A stretch of DNA of 64,000 nucleotides from Bradyrhizobium sp. LLZ17 (GCF_041200145.1 NZ_CP165734.1:7545001-7609000); one strand, 5' to 3'; shown: positions 27,470 to 36,165, counted from the first letter of the stretch. The notes: a model not told the origin generated them from the letters alone. Made by a program: numbers and translations.

Positions 27470-28624
27470 CTACTGTGCATGGGGTTGTTTTCGCGCTTTT
27501 TGTTCAAGATTGTTCGCAAGCATGTTGCGCATCGCCCTGCGCACCGCGTCGATGCCCTCGACGTTGTTCATCAGGGCGATCTCGCCCTGCTGCTCGTGAC
27601 GTATGGCGTGCGCCATCAGGCGCAGCCGCGGGTCGCCGGCCGAATGCCATTCGGCGTCCGCCATTTCGACCGCGCCCGCATGATGCAGGCTCATCAAACG
27701 GACAAAGACCGCGTCAAATTCGCGACCCGTTGCTTTGGTTGCTTCTGCCATCTGCGACGGCGTCAAATATCCCGCCATCGCCACACGTTCTTCGCTTGTG
27801 CAAACCGGCATCGGCTCGGTGAACCAGCCGTCCCACCAGCGCGTGAAAATGCGGTTCTCTCCCGATTGCGATGCGACCATCAGAGCCGCCAAGGCGCGCA
27901 AATGCGGTGCCTGCGCTCTCGCGACGGCGAGCTGCGCAAGTTCGATGCCCTGCTGATGATGCGTCGTCATGTGGCGCATGTATTGCTGGTCGTCGTCGGC
28001 GTTGCCGCTCATGAGAGGCAAGGGAAGCGCGAGCGCGTCGGCAAGGCCGAGCGTCGCCGACATAGCCAGCACGCAGCCAGCGCCCACTGCCCAGCGCTGC
28101 GCGAAGCGCACGGCGCTGGTCGACGGCGCTTGGCCGGCCGGCCAGCGCAGCCAGGCGAACAGGGGATACAGCAGGGCGGACGAGAGATGCACCAGCAGGC
28201 CGATCCAATAGGGCTGCTGCAAGGTGAAGATCGGTTGCCAGAACGGAAGCAGCGGGACGAGCACGAACCATTCGGTCGCGGAGGTCAAAATGGCCCAGGG
28301 CACGGCCAGGCCGGCGATGGCTGCGGGATGCAGCTTCTCGGTCCATCGGCCCAGCAGGCCAAAGAACACCAGCGCCCACGAAAAGTCCGCCCATTGATGA
28401 AAGGCGACGCCGATGGCGACCACGCTCGCGGTGGGATCGGTGGACAGCATCGCGTCGCGGGCGGGTATCGCTGCGACCGTCATCCAATCGACAAGCGGAT
28501 CACGGCCAAGCTGGGCCGCTGTCACCTGGCTGAGCAGCGTCGAGAAGGTGCTGCTGACGAGGCCGAGTTGGGCTGCCGCCAGCCAGCGCGACTTGCCGGG
28601 TTTAGGAAGGTCGGAATTTCTCAC
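27470..28624 (-). CDS. Membrane protein with C-terminal DUF305 domain
   Basis: The 384-residue product starts with GTG 28624, overlapping the upstream small gene (GTGA). The N-terminal half contains about six hydrophobic helices (WAILTSATEWFVLVPLLPFW, YWIGLLVHLSSALLYPLFAW). The C-terminal half is a DUF305 ferritin-like domain with His/Met-rich motifs (MRHMTTHHQQGIELAQLAV, LMSLHHAGAVEMADAEWHS). DUF305 proteins are often copper- or metal-linked. Its place beside stress genes gives no further hint. Confidence 0.78.
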   Translation of the reverse strand: MRNSDLPKPGKSRWLAAAQLGLVSSTFSTLLSQVTAAQLGRDPLVDWMTVAAIPARDAMLSTDPTASVVAIGVAFHQWADFSWALVFFGLLGRWTEKLHPAAIAGLAVPWAILTSATEWFVLVPLLPFWQPIFTLQQPYWIGLLVHLSSALLYPLFAWLRWPAGQAPSTSAVRFAQRWAVGAGCVLAMSATLGLADALALPLPLMSGNADDDQQYMRHMTTHHQQGIELAQLAVARAQAPHLRALAALMVASQSGENRIFTRWWDGWFTEPMPVCTSEERVAMAGYLTPSQMAEATKATGREFDAVFVRLMSLHHAGAVEMADAEWHSAGDPRLRLMAHAIRHEQQGEIALMNNVEGIDAVRRAMRNMLANNLEQKARKQPHAQ

Positions 28625-28758
28625 AGCGCGATGATGTACGCGGCGGCGCCGATGAGAACGGCGAGACCGATAAGCATAATGGCGAGAAACAGCTTTCCCA
28701 CGACGCGCTCCATGCCTCCCAAGCGTGCAATGGATGGCGCCGTGATCCGTTCCATCAT
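28621..28758 (-). CDS. Small single-span membrane protein, 45 residues
   Basis: ATG 28758 with GAGGTTCGGTT upstream gives a protein ending in one long helix (LFLAIMLIGLAVLIGAAAYI). It overlaps the GTG start of the DUF305 membrane protein, so the two are coupled. A shorter start at ATG 28713 lacks good ribosome spacing. It could be a small subunit or chaperone of that membrane protein. Confidence 0.55.
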   Translation of the reverse strand: MMERITAPSIARLGGMERVVGKLFLAIMLIGLAVLIGAAAYIIAL

Positions 28759-28858
28759 AACCGAACCTCGGTCAGCGGCTGGAACGAAAGATGTCGCCCG
28801 GTTTTCATTCTACGGCCGGCCGGTGTGGCGGACACGGTGGCTCAAAGAGGAAACCACG

Positions 28859-29029
28859 ATGCTTGAAGAGAAGCTCAAGGAAGCAATTGTCGATGAGCTG
28901 AAGCGTCAGGCCGCGAACAGCCCGCAAACTCTCAAGGTCGAAGGCTCGGAAGAGCTGATCGTCAACGGCAAGATCGACCTGTCGGAGCTCGTGATGGTGA
29001 TCGCAGGTTCTGTCGCTGGCGGTCCGTGA
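28859..29029 (+). CDS. Hypothetical small acidic protein, 56 residues
   Basis: ATG 28859 (MLEEKLKEAIVDELKRQAAN) follows GAGGAAACCACG. The product is helical and acidic, then forms a short beta segment (LIVNGKIDLSELVMVIAGSV). Proteins of this look are frequent in Bradyrhizobium. A GGAAC sits upstream on the same strand, but no proper -10 follows it. Function unknown. Confidence 0.65.
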   Translation: MLEEKLKEAIVDELKRQAANSPQTLKVEGSEELIVNGKIDLSELVMVIAGSVAGGP

Positions 29030-29054
29030 TGTTTCGCGCGCTTGCCGCAAGTGC

Positions 29055-29777
29055 CTAGAGCAGTTCCTTCAGCCGCGCGGCATCAGCCGGAGCCGCGCTC
29101 TTCTGGTCGTTGTCGAAATAAACGTAGACGTCGCAGCCCTGCCGCTTCCAGGACCTGATGCGTCTGGCCCATTCTTCAAGCACCGCCGGCCCGTAATGAC
29201 CGTGATAGCGGCCGCTTGGTCCGTGGCCCCGAATGTAGACGAAATCCGCTGTTCGCTTCCACGGCGCCGGTGCATCGTGGTGATCCGAAAGACAGAGCGA
29301 GATGTTCGCCTTTCTCAATATTTTCAAGATGTCCGGGTGATACCAGCTAGGATGCCGAAACTCGAAGCTGTAACGCGGTTTGCGCGACAGCAGTTTGAGG
29401 AAGGAACTGAGCCGATCTGCGTCTGCCTCGAATCGCGGCGGAAGCTGGAACAGGATCGGACCGGCCTTGTGACCCAACAGCGAACGGCGTTCTTCCAGCA
29501 ATTCGAGACTGTTCGTTGATCTGTCGGATAGCCGCTTCCAATGCGTGATGAACTTGGAAGCCTTCCACGCGAAGACAAAATCCTTGCCGGTTTGTTCGCG
29601 CCAGCCGTTTACAGCATCCGGCGTCGGTGTCCGATAAAACACACCGTTGAGCTCGGTCGTATCAAACTGACTGGCGTAGTAACAAAGCTGCTGCTTGATC
29701 GGTAGGTCCTTGGGAAAGAAAGGCCCTCGCCAAGACGCATAATGCCAACCCGACGTACCGATATGGACGCGTGCCAT
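29055..29777 (-). CDS. DUF72 (YecE-type) protein
   Basis: ATG 29777 (MARVHIGTSGWHYASWRGPF) starts a 240-residue TIM-barrel protein with the DUF72 hallmarks: GTSGWHY at the N-terminus, ELNGVFYRTPTP, FEFRHPSWYHPDI, YIRGHGP and VYFDNDQKSAAP at the end. The biochemical role of DUF72 is not settled; many neighbours are nucleic-acid or stress genes. An exact EcfG promoter lies 31 bases before the start, supporting stress expression. Confidence 0.85.
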   Translation of the reverse strand: MARVHIGTSGWHYASWRGPFFPKDLPIKQQLCYYASQFDTTELNGVFYRTPTPDAVNGWREQTGKDFVFAWKASKFITHWKRLSDRSTNSLELLEERRSLLGHKAGPILFQLPPRFEADADRLSSFLKLLSRKPRYSFEFRHPSWYHPDILKILRKANISLCLSDHHDAPAPWKRTADFVYIRGHGPSGRYHGHYGPAVLEEWARRIRSWKRQGCDVYVYFDNDQKSAAPADAARLKELL

Positions 29778-29807
29778 GTGGAATTTCAACTCGACTCAGG
29801 AAACCTC

Positions 29808-29832
29808 AACGGTGTCCGTCACCGCTCGTTCC
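29808..29832 (-). promoter_or_regulatory. EcfG-type promoter of the DUF72 gene
   Basis: Minus strand: GGAAC (29832-29828), 16 bases, CGTT (29811-29808). Exact match, 31 bases before ATG 29777. Its position argues against the plus-strand gene starting as far left as 29776. Confidence 0.75.
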
Positions 29833-29937
29833 CGCGGGCGGGGATTTTGGAACATCCGTTTATGGCGCCGGTTATTCGATGACCTCGCATGGGCAACACG
29901 CGATGGGCTTTGCCGCGTCGCAAACCCCGGAGCTCCG

Positions 29938-30108
29938 ATGTACGCATTGTTCGAAGGCGACAGACAAATCGGTGCTGCATTTCCGACGGAAAAGGAAGTG
30001 TGGGAGGCAGCGCTGATCGAAGGGCTTGTCACCGACGTTCCCGTCGCTGACGAGGAAGACGGCCAGATCCTGCCAAACGGGTATCACGTCAAACGGGTCG
30101 AGCCGTGA
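29938..30108 (+). CDS. Hypothetical protein, 56 residues
   Basis: I prefer ATG 29938 (MYALFEGDRQIGAAFPTEKE), because the frame left of it overlaps the DUF72 promoter; a longer form from 29776 (110 residues) is possible. The protein has a short beta-hairpin and one helix (WEAALIEGLVTDVPV) and ends LPNGYHVKRVEP. Similar small proteins occur in Bradyrhizobium. No function is known. Confidence 0.6.
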   Translation: MYALFEGDRQIGAAFPTEKEVWEAALIEGLVTDVPVADEEDGQILPNGYHVKRVEP

Positions 30109-30126
30109 CGGCCGCGGCACGTCGTT

Positions 30127-31359
30127 CTAGCCGCCGAGGATACGCCGGCACGCGTCGACGAAAACCTGCGCGCCCGTGACAATATCAGCGTCGGCGGTGT
30201 TTTCGGTCCAGTGGTGGCTGATGCCGCCGATCGAGGGCACGAACAGCATGCCTGCAGGCATGATGGTGGCGAGCATCTGCGCGTCATGGCCGGCGCCACT
30301 GGGCATGCGGAGCGATCGCCCACCGGCCAAGGCCTTGCTGGCGGCCTCGATGGCATCCTGAAAGCCGGCATTCATCATGGCAGGAGCGCCGGTGCGAATC
30401 CGCTCCAGGCTCACGGTGCAGGGGCCCCGCGCGTTGACCTCGTCCGTCATGCTCCGCAGCAAATCCTCAAGCCGCGCAATCACGGCCGGATCGTCGTCGC
30501 GGATCTGGAACAGCATCTCGGCTGCGCCGGGAATGATGCTCGGTGCGCCTGGATCCAGCGTGATGCGGCCCGTGGTCCAGACCGTGCGCGGTCCGCACGC
30601 GCCTGGGAAGCGTTCGTCGATCGCCACGCAGAACTTTGCCAGTGCCAGTCCCGCATCCTTTCGCGCGGCCATGCGGGTGGTGCCGGCATGGTTCTGTTCG
30701 CCGACGAAATTGATCTGGTACTGCCAGATGCCCACAATGGACGTCACAACGCCAATCGCGAGATGGCCGCTTTCGAGCGTGTCGCCCTGCTCGATATGCG
30801 CCTCAAGATATCCGACGTGGCGCCCTGGTTCGGCGGCGACGCGCGGCCGTCCGGCGAGCCCCATCTCGGCGAGCGCATCGCGCATGCTGCGGCCGCCGGT
30901 GCGATCGCGCGCGGCGTCGATTTCGGCCTCGGTCACTTGCCCGACATAGGAGCGCGAGCCGAGGAAATGTCCGAAATGTCCTTCCTCGTCGCACCAGACA
31001 GCAATTTCGACGGCGCCTTGCAGCGAAGCATCGCTATTGAGCACGCGCGCAGCTTCGAGCGCGTAAATCACGCCAAGCGGGCCATCAAGCCAGCCCGCGT
31101 AGTTCTGGCTTTCCAGATGTGAGCCCGCGAGCAGCTTCGGCCCGGGTTTTGCGCTGCTGCCGAAGACGTTGCCGATGCCGTCGACGGCGGCGGTGAGGCC
31201 GGCATCCGGCAGCTTATGCACCAGCCACTCCAGCGACCGCTTGTGCGGCTCGGAGAAGGTCGGCTTGTGCACGCCGGTCTTGTAGGTACCGATGGCGCGC
31301 AGCGCATTGAGATCGGCGAGAACCCGCTCGCCGTTGGCGAGACTGTGATGGTCAGGCAT
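30127..31359 (-). CDS. M20-family amidase (hydantoinase/carbamoylase type), possible deformylase of the hut pathway
   Basis: ATG 31359 overlaps the ABC ATPase stop by eight bases and gives 410 residues. GSHLESQNYAGWLDGPLGV is the metal-binding region with His and Asp. VWCDEEGHFGHFLGSRSYVG carries the catalytic Glu pair, YLEAHIEQG another ligand, and NHAGTTRMAARKDA the lid-domain signature. PSGAGHDAQMLA and GISHHWTEN complete the site. The family cleaves N-carbamoyl or N-formyl-like amides. Here it ends the hut minus-strand unit, and no hutG is visible. A role in hydrolysing N-formylglutamate made by HutF is a reasonable inference but unproven. Confidence 0.8.
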   Translation of the reverse strand: MPDHHSLANGERVLADLNALRAIGTYKTGVHKPTFSEPHKRSLEWLVHKLPDAGLTAAVDGIGNVFGSSAKPGPKLLAGSHLESQNYAGWLDGPLGVIYALEAARVLNSDASLQGAVEIAVWCDEEGHFGHFLGSRSYVGQVTEAEIDAARDRTGGRSMRDALAEMGLAGRPRVAAEPGRHVGYLEAHIEQGDTLESGHLAIGVVTSIVGIWQYQINFVGEQNHAGTTRMAARKDAGLALAKFCVAIDERFPGACGPRTVWTTGRITLDPGAPSIIPGAAEMLFQIRDDDPAVIARLEDLLRSMTDEVNARGPCTVSLERIRTGAPAMMNAGFQDAIEAASKALAGGRSLRMPSGAGHDAQMLATIMPAGMLFVPSIGGISHHWTENTADADIVTGAQVFVDACRRILGG

Positions 31360-32137
31360 GTTCGGCAACCTTCAGCGCCTCGGTGCGGATTTCCTCGACC
31401 AGCCGCTCCTTGAGCTGGACGAACTCGGGCGTGGTCTTGATTTTGTAGGAGCGCGGATGCGGCAGATCCACCGCGATCTCGGCCTTGATGCGGCCGGGAC
31501 GCGCGCTCATGACGACGACGCGGCTGCCGAGGAAGATCGCTTCCTCGATGTCGTGGGTCACGAAGAGCACGGTCTTCTGGTCCCGCTCCCAGATCCCGAG
31601 TAGCATTTCCTGCATCAAGGCGCGGGTCTGGTTGTCCAGCGCGCCGAAGGGCTCGTCGAGCAGCAGTATCTTCGGATCGTTCGCCAACGCGCGGGCGATC
31701 GCTGTGCGCTGCTGCATCCCGCCGGAAAGTTGTTTCGGCCAGTGGTTCTCGAAGCCGGACAATCCGACCTGGCGGATCAAGGTATCGGCGATCTTGTTCC
31801 GCTCGCCTTGCGACACGCCGCGCTCGCGCAGGCCGAAGGCGATGTTTTCGCGCACCGTCAGCCAAGGAAACAGCGTGTAGGACTGGAACACCATGCCGCG
31901 ATCGGCGCCGGGGCCGGTTACCTCGCGGCCGTCGAGGGTGACGCGCCCGCCGGTTGGGCGATCGAGGCCCGCGACGATGCGGAGCAACGTGGACTTGCCG
32001 CAGCCGGAGGGGCCGAGGATGGTGACAAAATCGTTGTTGCCGATCACGAGATCGGTGGGCTCTAGCGCTTTGGTGAGTGGGCTGCCGTGGCGGGCGGGGA
32101 AGGTCCGCGAGACCTTTTCGATCTTCAGGATCGTCAT
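31352..32137 (-). CDS. ABC transporter ATP-binding protein (histidine-type uptake)
   Basis: ATG 32137 (MTILKIEKVSRTFPA) overlaps the permease stop as ATGA; 261 residues. Walker A is LGPSGCGKSTLLRI, the signature is LSGGMQQRTAIARAL, Walker B is ILLLDEPFGALD, and the switch His is in FVTHDIEEAI. The sequence belongs to the nitrate/sulfonate/taurine-type importers. Given the hut genes on both sides, the likely substrate is histidine, urocanate or a related compound. Confidence 0.85.
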   Translation of the reverse strand: MTILKIEKVSRTFPARHGSPLTKALEPTDLVIGNNDFVTILGPSGCGKSTLLRIVAGLDRPTGGRVTLDGREVTGPGADRGMVFQSYTLFPWLTVRENIAFGLRERGVSQGERNKIADTLIRQVGLSGFENHWPKQLSGGMQQRTAIARALANDPKILLLDEPFGALDNQTRALMQEMLLGIWERDQKTVLFVTHDIEEAIFLGSRVVVMSARPGRIKAEIAVDLPHPRSYKIKTTPEFVQLKERLVEEIRTEALKVAEHA

Positions 32138-32907
32138 GCGAGCTTCCACGGAAAAAGCCAGGCATTAAACGCCTTGAACAGGAAATCGGAGACGAGGCCG
32201 ATCAGCCCGATCACGATGATGCCGAAGATGATCTGGCCGGTATTGAGCAGCGCCTGGCTGTCGGTGATCATGTGGCCGATGCCCGATGACGACCCGATCA
32301 GTTCCGCGACGATGACATAGGTCCAGGCCCAGCCGAGCACCAGTCGCAGGATTTCCGCGATCTCGGGCGCTGAGGAGGGCAGCAGCACACGGCGGATGAT
32401 GCCGCGGTCGCTGGCGCCGAGCGTATAAGCCGCCTCGACCAGATCGCGCCTTGTGGCGCCGACGGTCACCGCGATCATCAGGATGACCTGGAACACCGAG
32501 CCGATGAAGATGACGAGCAGCTTTTGCAGTTCGCCGATGCCGGCCCACAGGATCAGTAGCGGAATGAAGGCGGAGGCGGGCAGGTAGCGCGCGAACGACA
32601 CGAAAGGTTCGAGGAACGCTTCGATCGGCTTATAGGCGCCCATCAGCACCCCAAGCGGCACCGCGATGATGGCGGCCAGCACAAAGCCGCCGACGACCCG
32701 CCAGACCGTCATACCGATGTCGAACACGAAGCCCTGCTTGGTGAGCAGGTCAAAGCCTTCCTGCACCATGGTCAGCGGGTTGGCGAGGAACGTCTTCGAC
32801 ACATGGCCGCCGAACGTTGCCCAGGACCAGAGGAGGACGAACAGCACGAAGAAGGCGAGGCCATAGGCCGCGCGTTGCTTCGATGTCACGGGATCCAGGG
32901 GACGCAT
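32134..32907 (-). CDS. ABC transporter permease
   Basis: ATG 32907 gives 257 residues with about six transmembrane helices (GLAFFVLFVLLWSWATFGG, VWRVVGGFVLAAIIAVPLGV, IIFGIIVIGLIGLVSDFLF). The coupling-loop motif is EAAYTLGASDRGIIRRVLLP, typical of the SsuC/TauC permease family. It is coupled to the ATPase by ATGA overlap and lies 69 bases downstream of the binding-protein stop, so all three subunits form one transporter. Confidence 0.85.
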   Translation of the reverse strand: MRPLDPVTSKQRAAYGLAFFVLFVLLWSWATFGGHVSKTFLANPLTMVQEGFDLLTKQGFVFDIGMTVWRVVGGFVLAAIIAVPLGVLMGAYKPIEAFLEPFVSFARYLPASAFIPLLILWAGIGELQKLLVIFIGSVFQVILMIAVTVGATRRDLVEAAYTLGASDRGIIRRVLLPSSAPEIAEILRLVLGWAWTYVIVAELIGSSSGIGHMITDSQALLNTGQIIFGIIVIGLIGLVSDFLFKAFNAWLFPWKLA

Positions 32908-32921
32908 CAAACGATATATCC

Positions 32922-32933
32922 GGACAATTGTCC
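32922..32933. promoter_or_regulatory. Short palindrome between binding-protein and permease genes
   Basis: GGACAATTGTCC is a perfect 12-bp palindrome 15 bases upstream of the permease ATG. It could be an operator half-match or chance. It does not match the HutC-type palindrome at 36146. Confidence 0.25.
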
Positions 32934-32976
32934 ATCACTCCCCCGCCCTGCGGCGGGACCAGGAGTCGTATGGAAA

Positions 32977-33921
32977 TTACTTGATGTAGCTCGCGTCGAA
33001 GAGATCCTCGACTTTCGGCGCGGCCTTGATGATGCCGATTTCGAGCAGCAGATCCGCGGCATCCTTGTTGAAGGCGAGGAAATCGCCTGCGAAGAACTTC
33101 TGGTTCGCGGCCTTGTCCTGCCAGCGCAGGTACTTTGCCGAGTTGCCGAATTGCTCGCCGGTCTGCTTCACGTCGGCGCCCATGATCTCGTAGGCCTTGG
33201 CCTGGTCTTTGGCGATCATGTCGAGCGCCTCGAAATAGCTGTCGGCGAGCGCTTGCGCGGCCTTCGGGTTTTCGCTCAGGAACTTTGGCGTGCAGCCAAA
33301 AGTATCCATCACGATCGGATAGTCGAGCGTGGTCGCGATGATCTTGCCTTTGTCGGGGGCGGCGCGCACGGTCGACAGATACGGCTCATAGGTCATCGCG
33401 GCATCGTTCTGGCCGGACACGAACGCCTGCGCTGCCGCTGCCGGCTCCAAATTCACCACCGTGACGTCCTTCACCGTGAGGCCGTTTTTCTTGAGCATCC
33501 AGGCCAGTGCGAAATAGGGCGAGGTGCCCGGCGCAGACGCCGCGACCGTCTTGCCCTTCAGTTCCTTGATTGCGGTGACGTCGTTGCGCACGGCCATGCC
33601 GTCGGCGCCAAAGCTCTTGTCGAGCTGGAAGATCTGCTTGGTTGCGACGCCATTGGCGTTCCACGAGATCCAGGTCTCGACCGTGGTTGCTGCGCACTGG
33701 ACGTCGCCCGAGGCGATCGCGAGGTGGCGGTCCTTCTGCGGGATCTTCTTGATCGCGACGTCGAGGCCGTTCTTTTTGAAGATGCCGGTTTCCTTCGCGA
33801 GCGTCAGCGGCGCAAAGCCGGTCCATCCGGAGATGCCGATTCCGACCTTGACGTCGTCGGCGAGCGCCGGAGTGGAGGCCGCCAGCGCAACGATGGTCGC
33901 AAATACTTTCGAACTACGCAT
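32977..33921 (-). CDS. ABC transporter substrate-binding protein (SsuA/NitT type)
   Basis: The 314-residue precursor starts at ATG 33921 with a Sec signal peptide (MRSSKVFATIVALAASTPAL, cleavage near ALA-DD). The mature part has the NMT1/SsuA-like fold: GWTGFAPLTLAKETGIFKKN, ASGDVQCAATTVETWISW, SAPGTSPYFALAWMLKKNGL. It should bind the ligand in the periplasm for the adjacent permease and ATPase. The hut context suggests histidine or an imidazole compound. About 106 bases, including a small hairpin, separate it from hutC. Confidence 0.85.
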   Translation of the reverse strand: MRSSKVFATIVALAASTPALADDVKVGIGISGWTGFAPLTLAKETGIFKKNGLDVAIKKIPQKDRHLAIASGDVQCAATTVETWISWNANGVATKQIFQLDKSFGADGMAVRNDVTAIKELKGKTVAASAPGTSPYFALAWMLKKNGLTVKDVTVVNLEPAAAAQAFVSGQNDAAMTYEPYLSTVRAAPDKGKIIATTLDYPIVMDTFGCTPKFLSENPKAAQALADSYFEALDMIAKDQAKAYEIMGADVKQTGEQFGNSAKYLRWQDKAANQKFFAGDFLAFNKDAADLLLEIGIIKAAPKVEDLFDASYIK

Positions 33922-33972
33922 GATTGTCGTCCTCTTGCCGATCGATGGATTGACGTCCTGTTGATTTCTGTC

Positions 33973-33986
33973 GGTCCGCAAGGACC
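33973..33986. other. Small hairpin between hutC and the binding-protein gene
   Basis: GGTCC-GCAA-GGACC forms a 5-bp stem with a GNRA-type loop, and a second inverted repeat (GCACA-AAA-TGTGC, 34002-34014) follows. Either could process or stabilise the mRNA so that the abundant binding protein is expressed above hutC. There is no U-run for a terminator. Confidence 0.3.
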
Positions 33987-34027
33987 ACTGCCCGAAGCGT
34001 TGCACAAAATGTGCCGACATTGTTCTC

Positions 34028-34756
34028 TCAGCCTCCCTTGAATCGGGCGACAAGGCGGTGAGAGTCACCGGGATAGAGCAGCCGCACCGCGGTAATCGTG
34101 CGCGCGCTGCGCCAAGTATAGCGATCGACCACCAGGCATGGTGCACCCACGGCGATCTCGAGCGCTTCCGCCGCGCGATCATCCGCGACAATGGCGCTGA
34201 TCGTGTGCTCCGCTTCTGTCCATGGGACATGATGAAGCAGCCAGGAGCCGGGCGGCTCGCGCGCGAAATCCGCGGTCGCGGCGTCGGGCACGGACGACAG
34301 ATCGATCAGCCTGTCCTCGACGGCAAACGGCACGTTGTCGGCGCTGTGGCGGCAGGCGATCGCGACGACCTTGCCGGCTTTCTTGACACCCAAACGGCCG
34401 CGGTCGGCGACCGTCGCCGCGCGTACCTTACGATGGATCAACTCGTAGCCATAGCTGCGACCGAGGGCGGTGATCTCGGCGCGGATATCGGCGATCTTGA
34501 GAACCGCTGATTGGTGTTGTGGCCGGCGCACGAACGAGCCGGCGCGCCGCCGCCGTTCGATCAGATCGGCCTGAGCGAGTTCCGACAGCGCCTTGTTCAC
34601 TGTCATCCGCGAGCAGCCGTAGCGCGCCACCAATTCGTGTTCGAAGGGTATCCGATGCCCCGGCGGCCATTCGCCGGTCAAGATCCGCTTCTCGATATCG
34701 GCGCGGATCCGCTTGTAGAGCGTCGGCTGGTCGACTGCTTCGGTGGCGAGGCTCAT
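34028..34756 (-). CDS. hutC: Histidine utilisation repressor, GntR family
   Basis: The 242-residue protein has an N-terminal GntR winged helix (YKRIRADIEKRILTGEWPPG, then ELVARYGCSRMTVNKALSEL) and a C-terminal UTRA/chorismate-lyase-like effector domain (FAVEDRLIDLSSVPDA, PCLVVDRYTWRSARTITAVR). This is the HutC architecture; urocanate is the usual inducer. Its start overlaps the hutF stop by ATGA. Its operator is probably the 20-bp palindrome between hutF and hutI. Confidence 0.9.
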   Translation of the reverse strand: MSLATEAVDQPTLYKRIRADIEKRILTGEWPPGHRIPFEHELVARYGCSRMTVNKALSELAQADLIERRRRAGSFVRRPQHQSAVLKIADIRAEITALGRSYGYELIHRKVRAATVADRGRLGVKKAGKVVAIACRHSADNVPFAVEDRLIDLSSVPDAATADFAREPPGSWLLHHVPWTEAEHTISAIVADDRAAEALEIAVGAPCLVVDRYTWRSARTITAVRLLYPGDSHRLVARFKGG

Positions 34757-36111
34757 GCAACGAGCCTCCGCACCGACGCGTTGAAGTTTTCGCGTGCCGA
34801 CCGACGCAATTTATGCCGGCCGCCCTCGACCACCTTGTTGCCGCCGGCCCAGACGCAATCGATCGCGCCGCTGCCCGCGGCAAAGATCCAGCCGTCGATG
34901 ACAGCATCACGCGAACGCCCGGCCAGCGACGGATGCGCCGTATCGAGCGTCACGATATCGCCACGTCCGCCCGGCGTAAGGCCAACGGTCGGCCTCCCCA
35001 GTGCCCGCGCACCGCCCGCGAGCGCATGGTCGAACAATGCGCGCCCGGTCGACGCGCCGGCGCCGCCGGAGAGCACGTTGCGCTCACGATGCTTCAGGCG
35101 CTGGCCATATTCGAGCTGGCGCAGCTCGTCCGCGACCCCGACCAGCACGTTGGAATCGGTGCCGATGCCAAAGGCGCCGCCGGCACCGACGAATTCCCGG
35201 GCCGGGAAAGTCCCGTCGCCAAGGCTCGCTTCGGTGACGGGACAGAGGCCCGCGACCGCGCCGGTCCTGGCGAATGCGGCCAGTTCGTCGTTCGTCGTAT
35301 GGGTCGCGTGAATGAGGCACCAGCGCTGATCGACGGGGGCGTGTTCCAGCAGCCATTGCACCGGTCGCCGTCCCGACCAGGCCTGGCAATCCTCGACTTC
35401 CTTGACCTGCTCGGCGGCATGGATATGCACCGGGCCGCCGTCCGCGAGCGGAATGATGGCCGCGAGCTCGTCCGGCGTCACGGCACGCAAGCTGTGCGGC
35501 GCGATGCCGATATTGGCGCCCGGCAATTTGCTGATGGCCTTGCGCGAAGCGGCCATCAACTTGGCGAATTGATCGACCGAGCAGATGAAGCGGCGCTGTC
35601 CGGCATGCGGCGCGGCGCCGCCGAAGCCGGCATGCGCATAAAAGCTCGGCAACAGCGTGAGGCCAATGCCGGAATCCTGGGCCGCTTGCGCGATGCGCGC
35701 GGCCATCTCGGCGAGATCGGCGTAGGGCGAGCCATCACGATCGTGGTGCAGATAGTGGAATTCGCCGACGTGGGTAAAACCCTGCTCGAGCATCTCGACG
35801 TAAAGCAGCGTTGCGACGGCCGCGACGTCATCCGGCGTCATCGCGAGCGCAAAACGATACATCGTCTCGCGCCAGGTCCAGAACGTATCCGTGCTGTCAC
35901 CGCGCAATTCCGCCAGCCCCGCCATGCCGCGCTGGAATGCGTGGCTGTGCAGGCTTGCAAGTCCTGGAAGCGCTATACTGTGGCGTTCGTCGCCGGCGGC
36001 TGGCGCCACATTCGGCGTCACGGCGGCGATCGCGCCGGCGGTGACGACCACCTGCACGTCAGTGGCCCAGCCCGAGGGCAGGAGCGCGGAGGCGAAATGC
36101 AGTCGTGTCAT
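34753..36111 (-). CDS. hutF: Formimidoylglutamate deiminase
   Basis: The 452-residue amidohydrolase has LPGLASLHSHAFQRGMAGL as the metal-binding HxH region, GEFHYLHHDRDG, VHIHAAEQVKEVEDC and LIHATHTTNDELAAFARTGA, and FGIGTDSNVLVGVADELRQL as the late Asp. These fit HutF, which converts N-formimidoyl-L-glutamate to N-formyl-L-glutamate and ammonia. It implies the five-step histidine pathway, which needs a formylglutamate hydrolase. It starts the minus-strand hut unit. Confidence 0.9.
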   Translation of the reverse strand: MTRLHFASALLPSGWATDVQVVVTAGAIAAVTPNVAPAAGDERHSIALPGLASLHSHAFQRGMAGLAELRGDSTDTFWTWRETMYRFALAMTPDDVAAVATLLYVEMLEQGFTHVGEFHYLHHDRDGSPYADLAEMAARIAQAAQDSGIGLTLLPSFYAHAGFGGAAPHAGQRRFICSVDQFAKLMAASRKAISKLPGANIGIAPHSLRAVTPDELAAIIPLADGGPVHIHAAEQVKEVEDCQAWSGRRPVQWLLEHAPVDQRWCLIHATHTTNDELAAFARTGAVAGLCPVTEASLGDGTFPAREFVGAGGAFGIGTDSNVLVGVADELRQLEYGQRLKHRERNVLSGGAGASTGRALFDHALAGGARALGRPTVGLTPGGRGDIVTLDTAHPSLAGRSRDAVIDGWIFAAGSGAIDCVWAGGNKVVEGGRHKLRRSARENFNASVRRLVA

Positions 36112-36145
36112 GTTTACACGCCGGCTGGACAGAACCAGGCCACGA

Positions 36146-36165
36146 TTATATGTCTAGACATATAA
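36146..36165. promoter_or_regulatory. Probable HutC operator
   Basis: TTATATGTCTAGACATATAA is a perfect 20-bp palindrome midway between the divergent hutF (36111) and hutI (36211) starts. The core ATGTCTAGACAT fits the kind of palindrome bound by GntR/HutC regulators. One site would repress both transcription units. Confidence 0.8.

Noticed and set aside
28781..28806. GGAAC upstream of the 56-residue gene
   Set aside because: The -10 position reads TTTT; the match is too weak.
27461..28858. Left part of a 522-codon plus-strand frame
   Set aside because: It is antisense to the DUF305 membrane protein; only the last 56 codons form a plausible gene.
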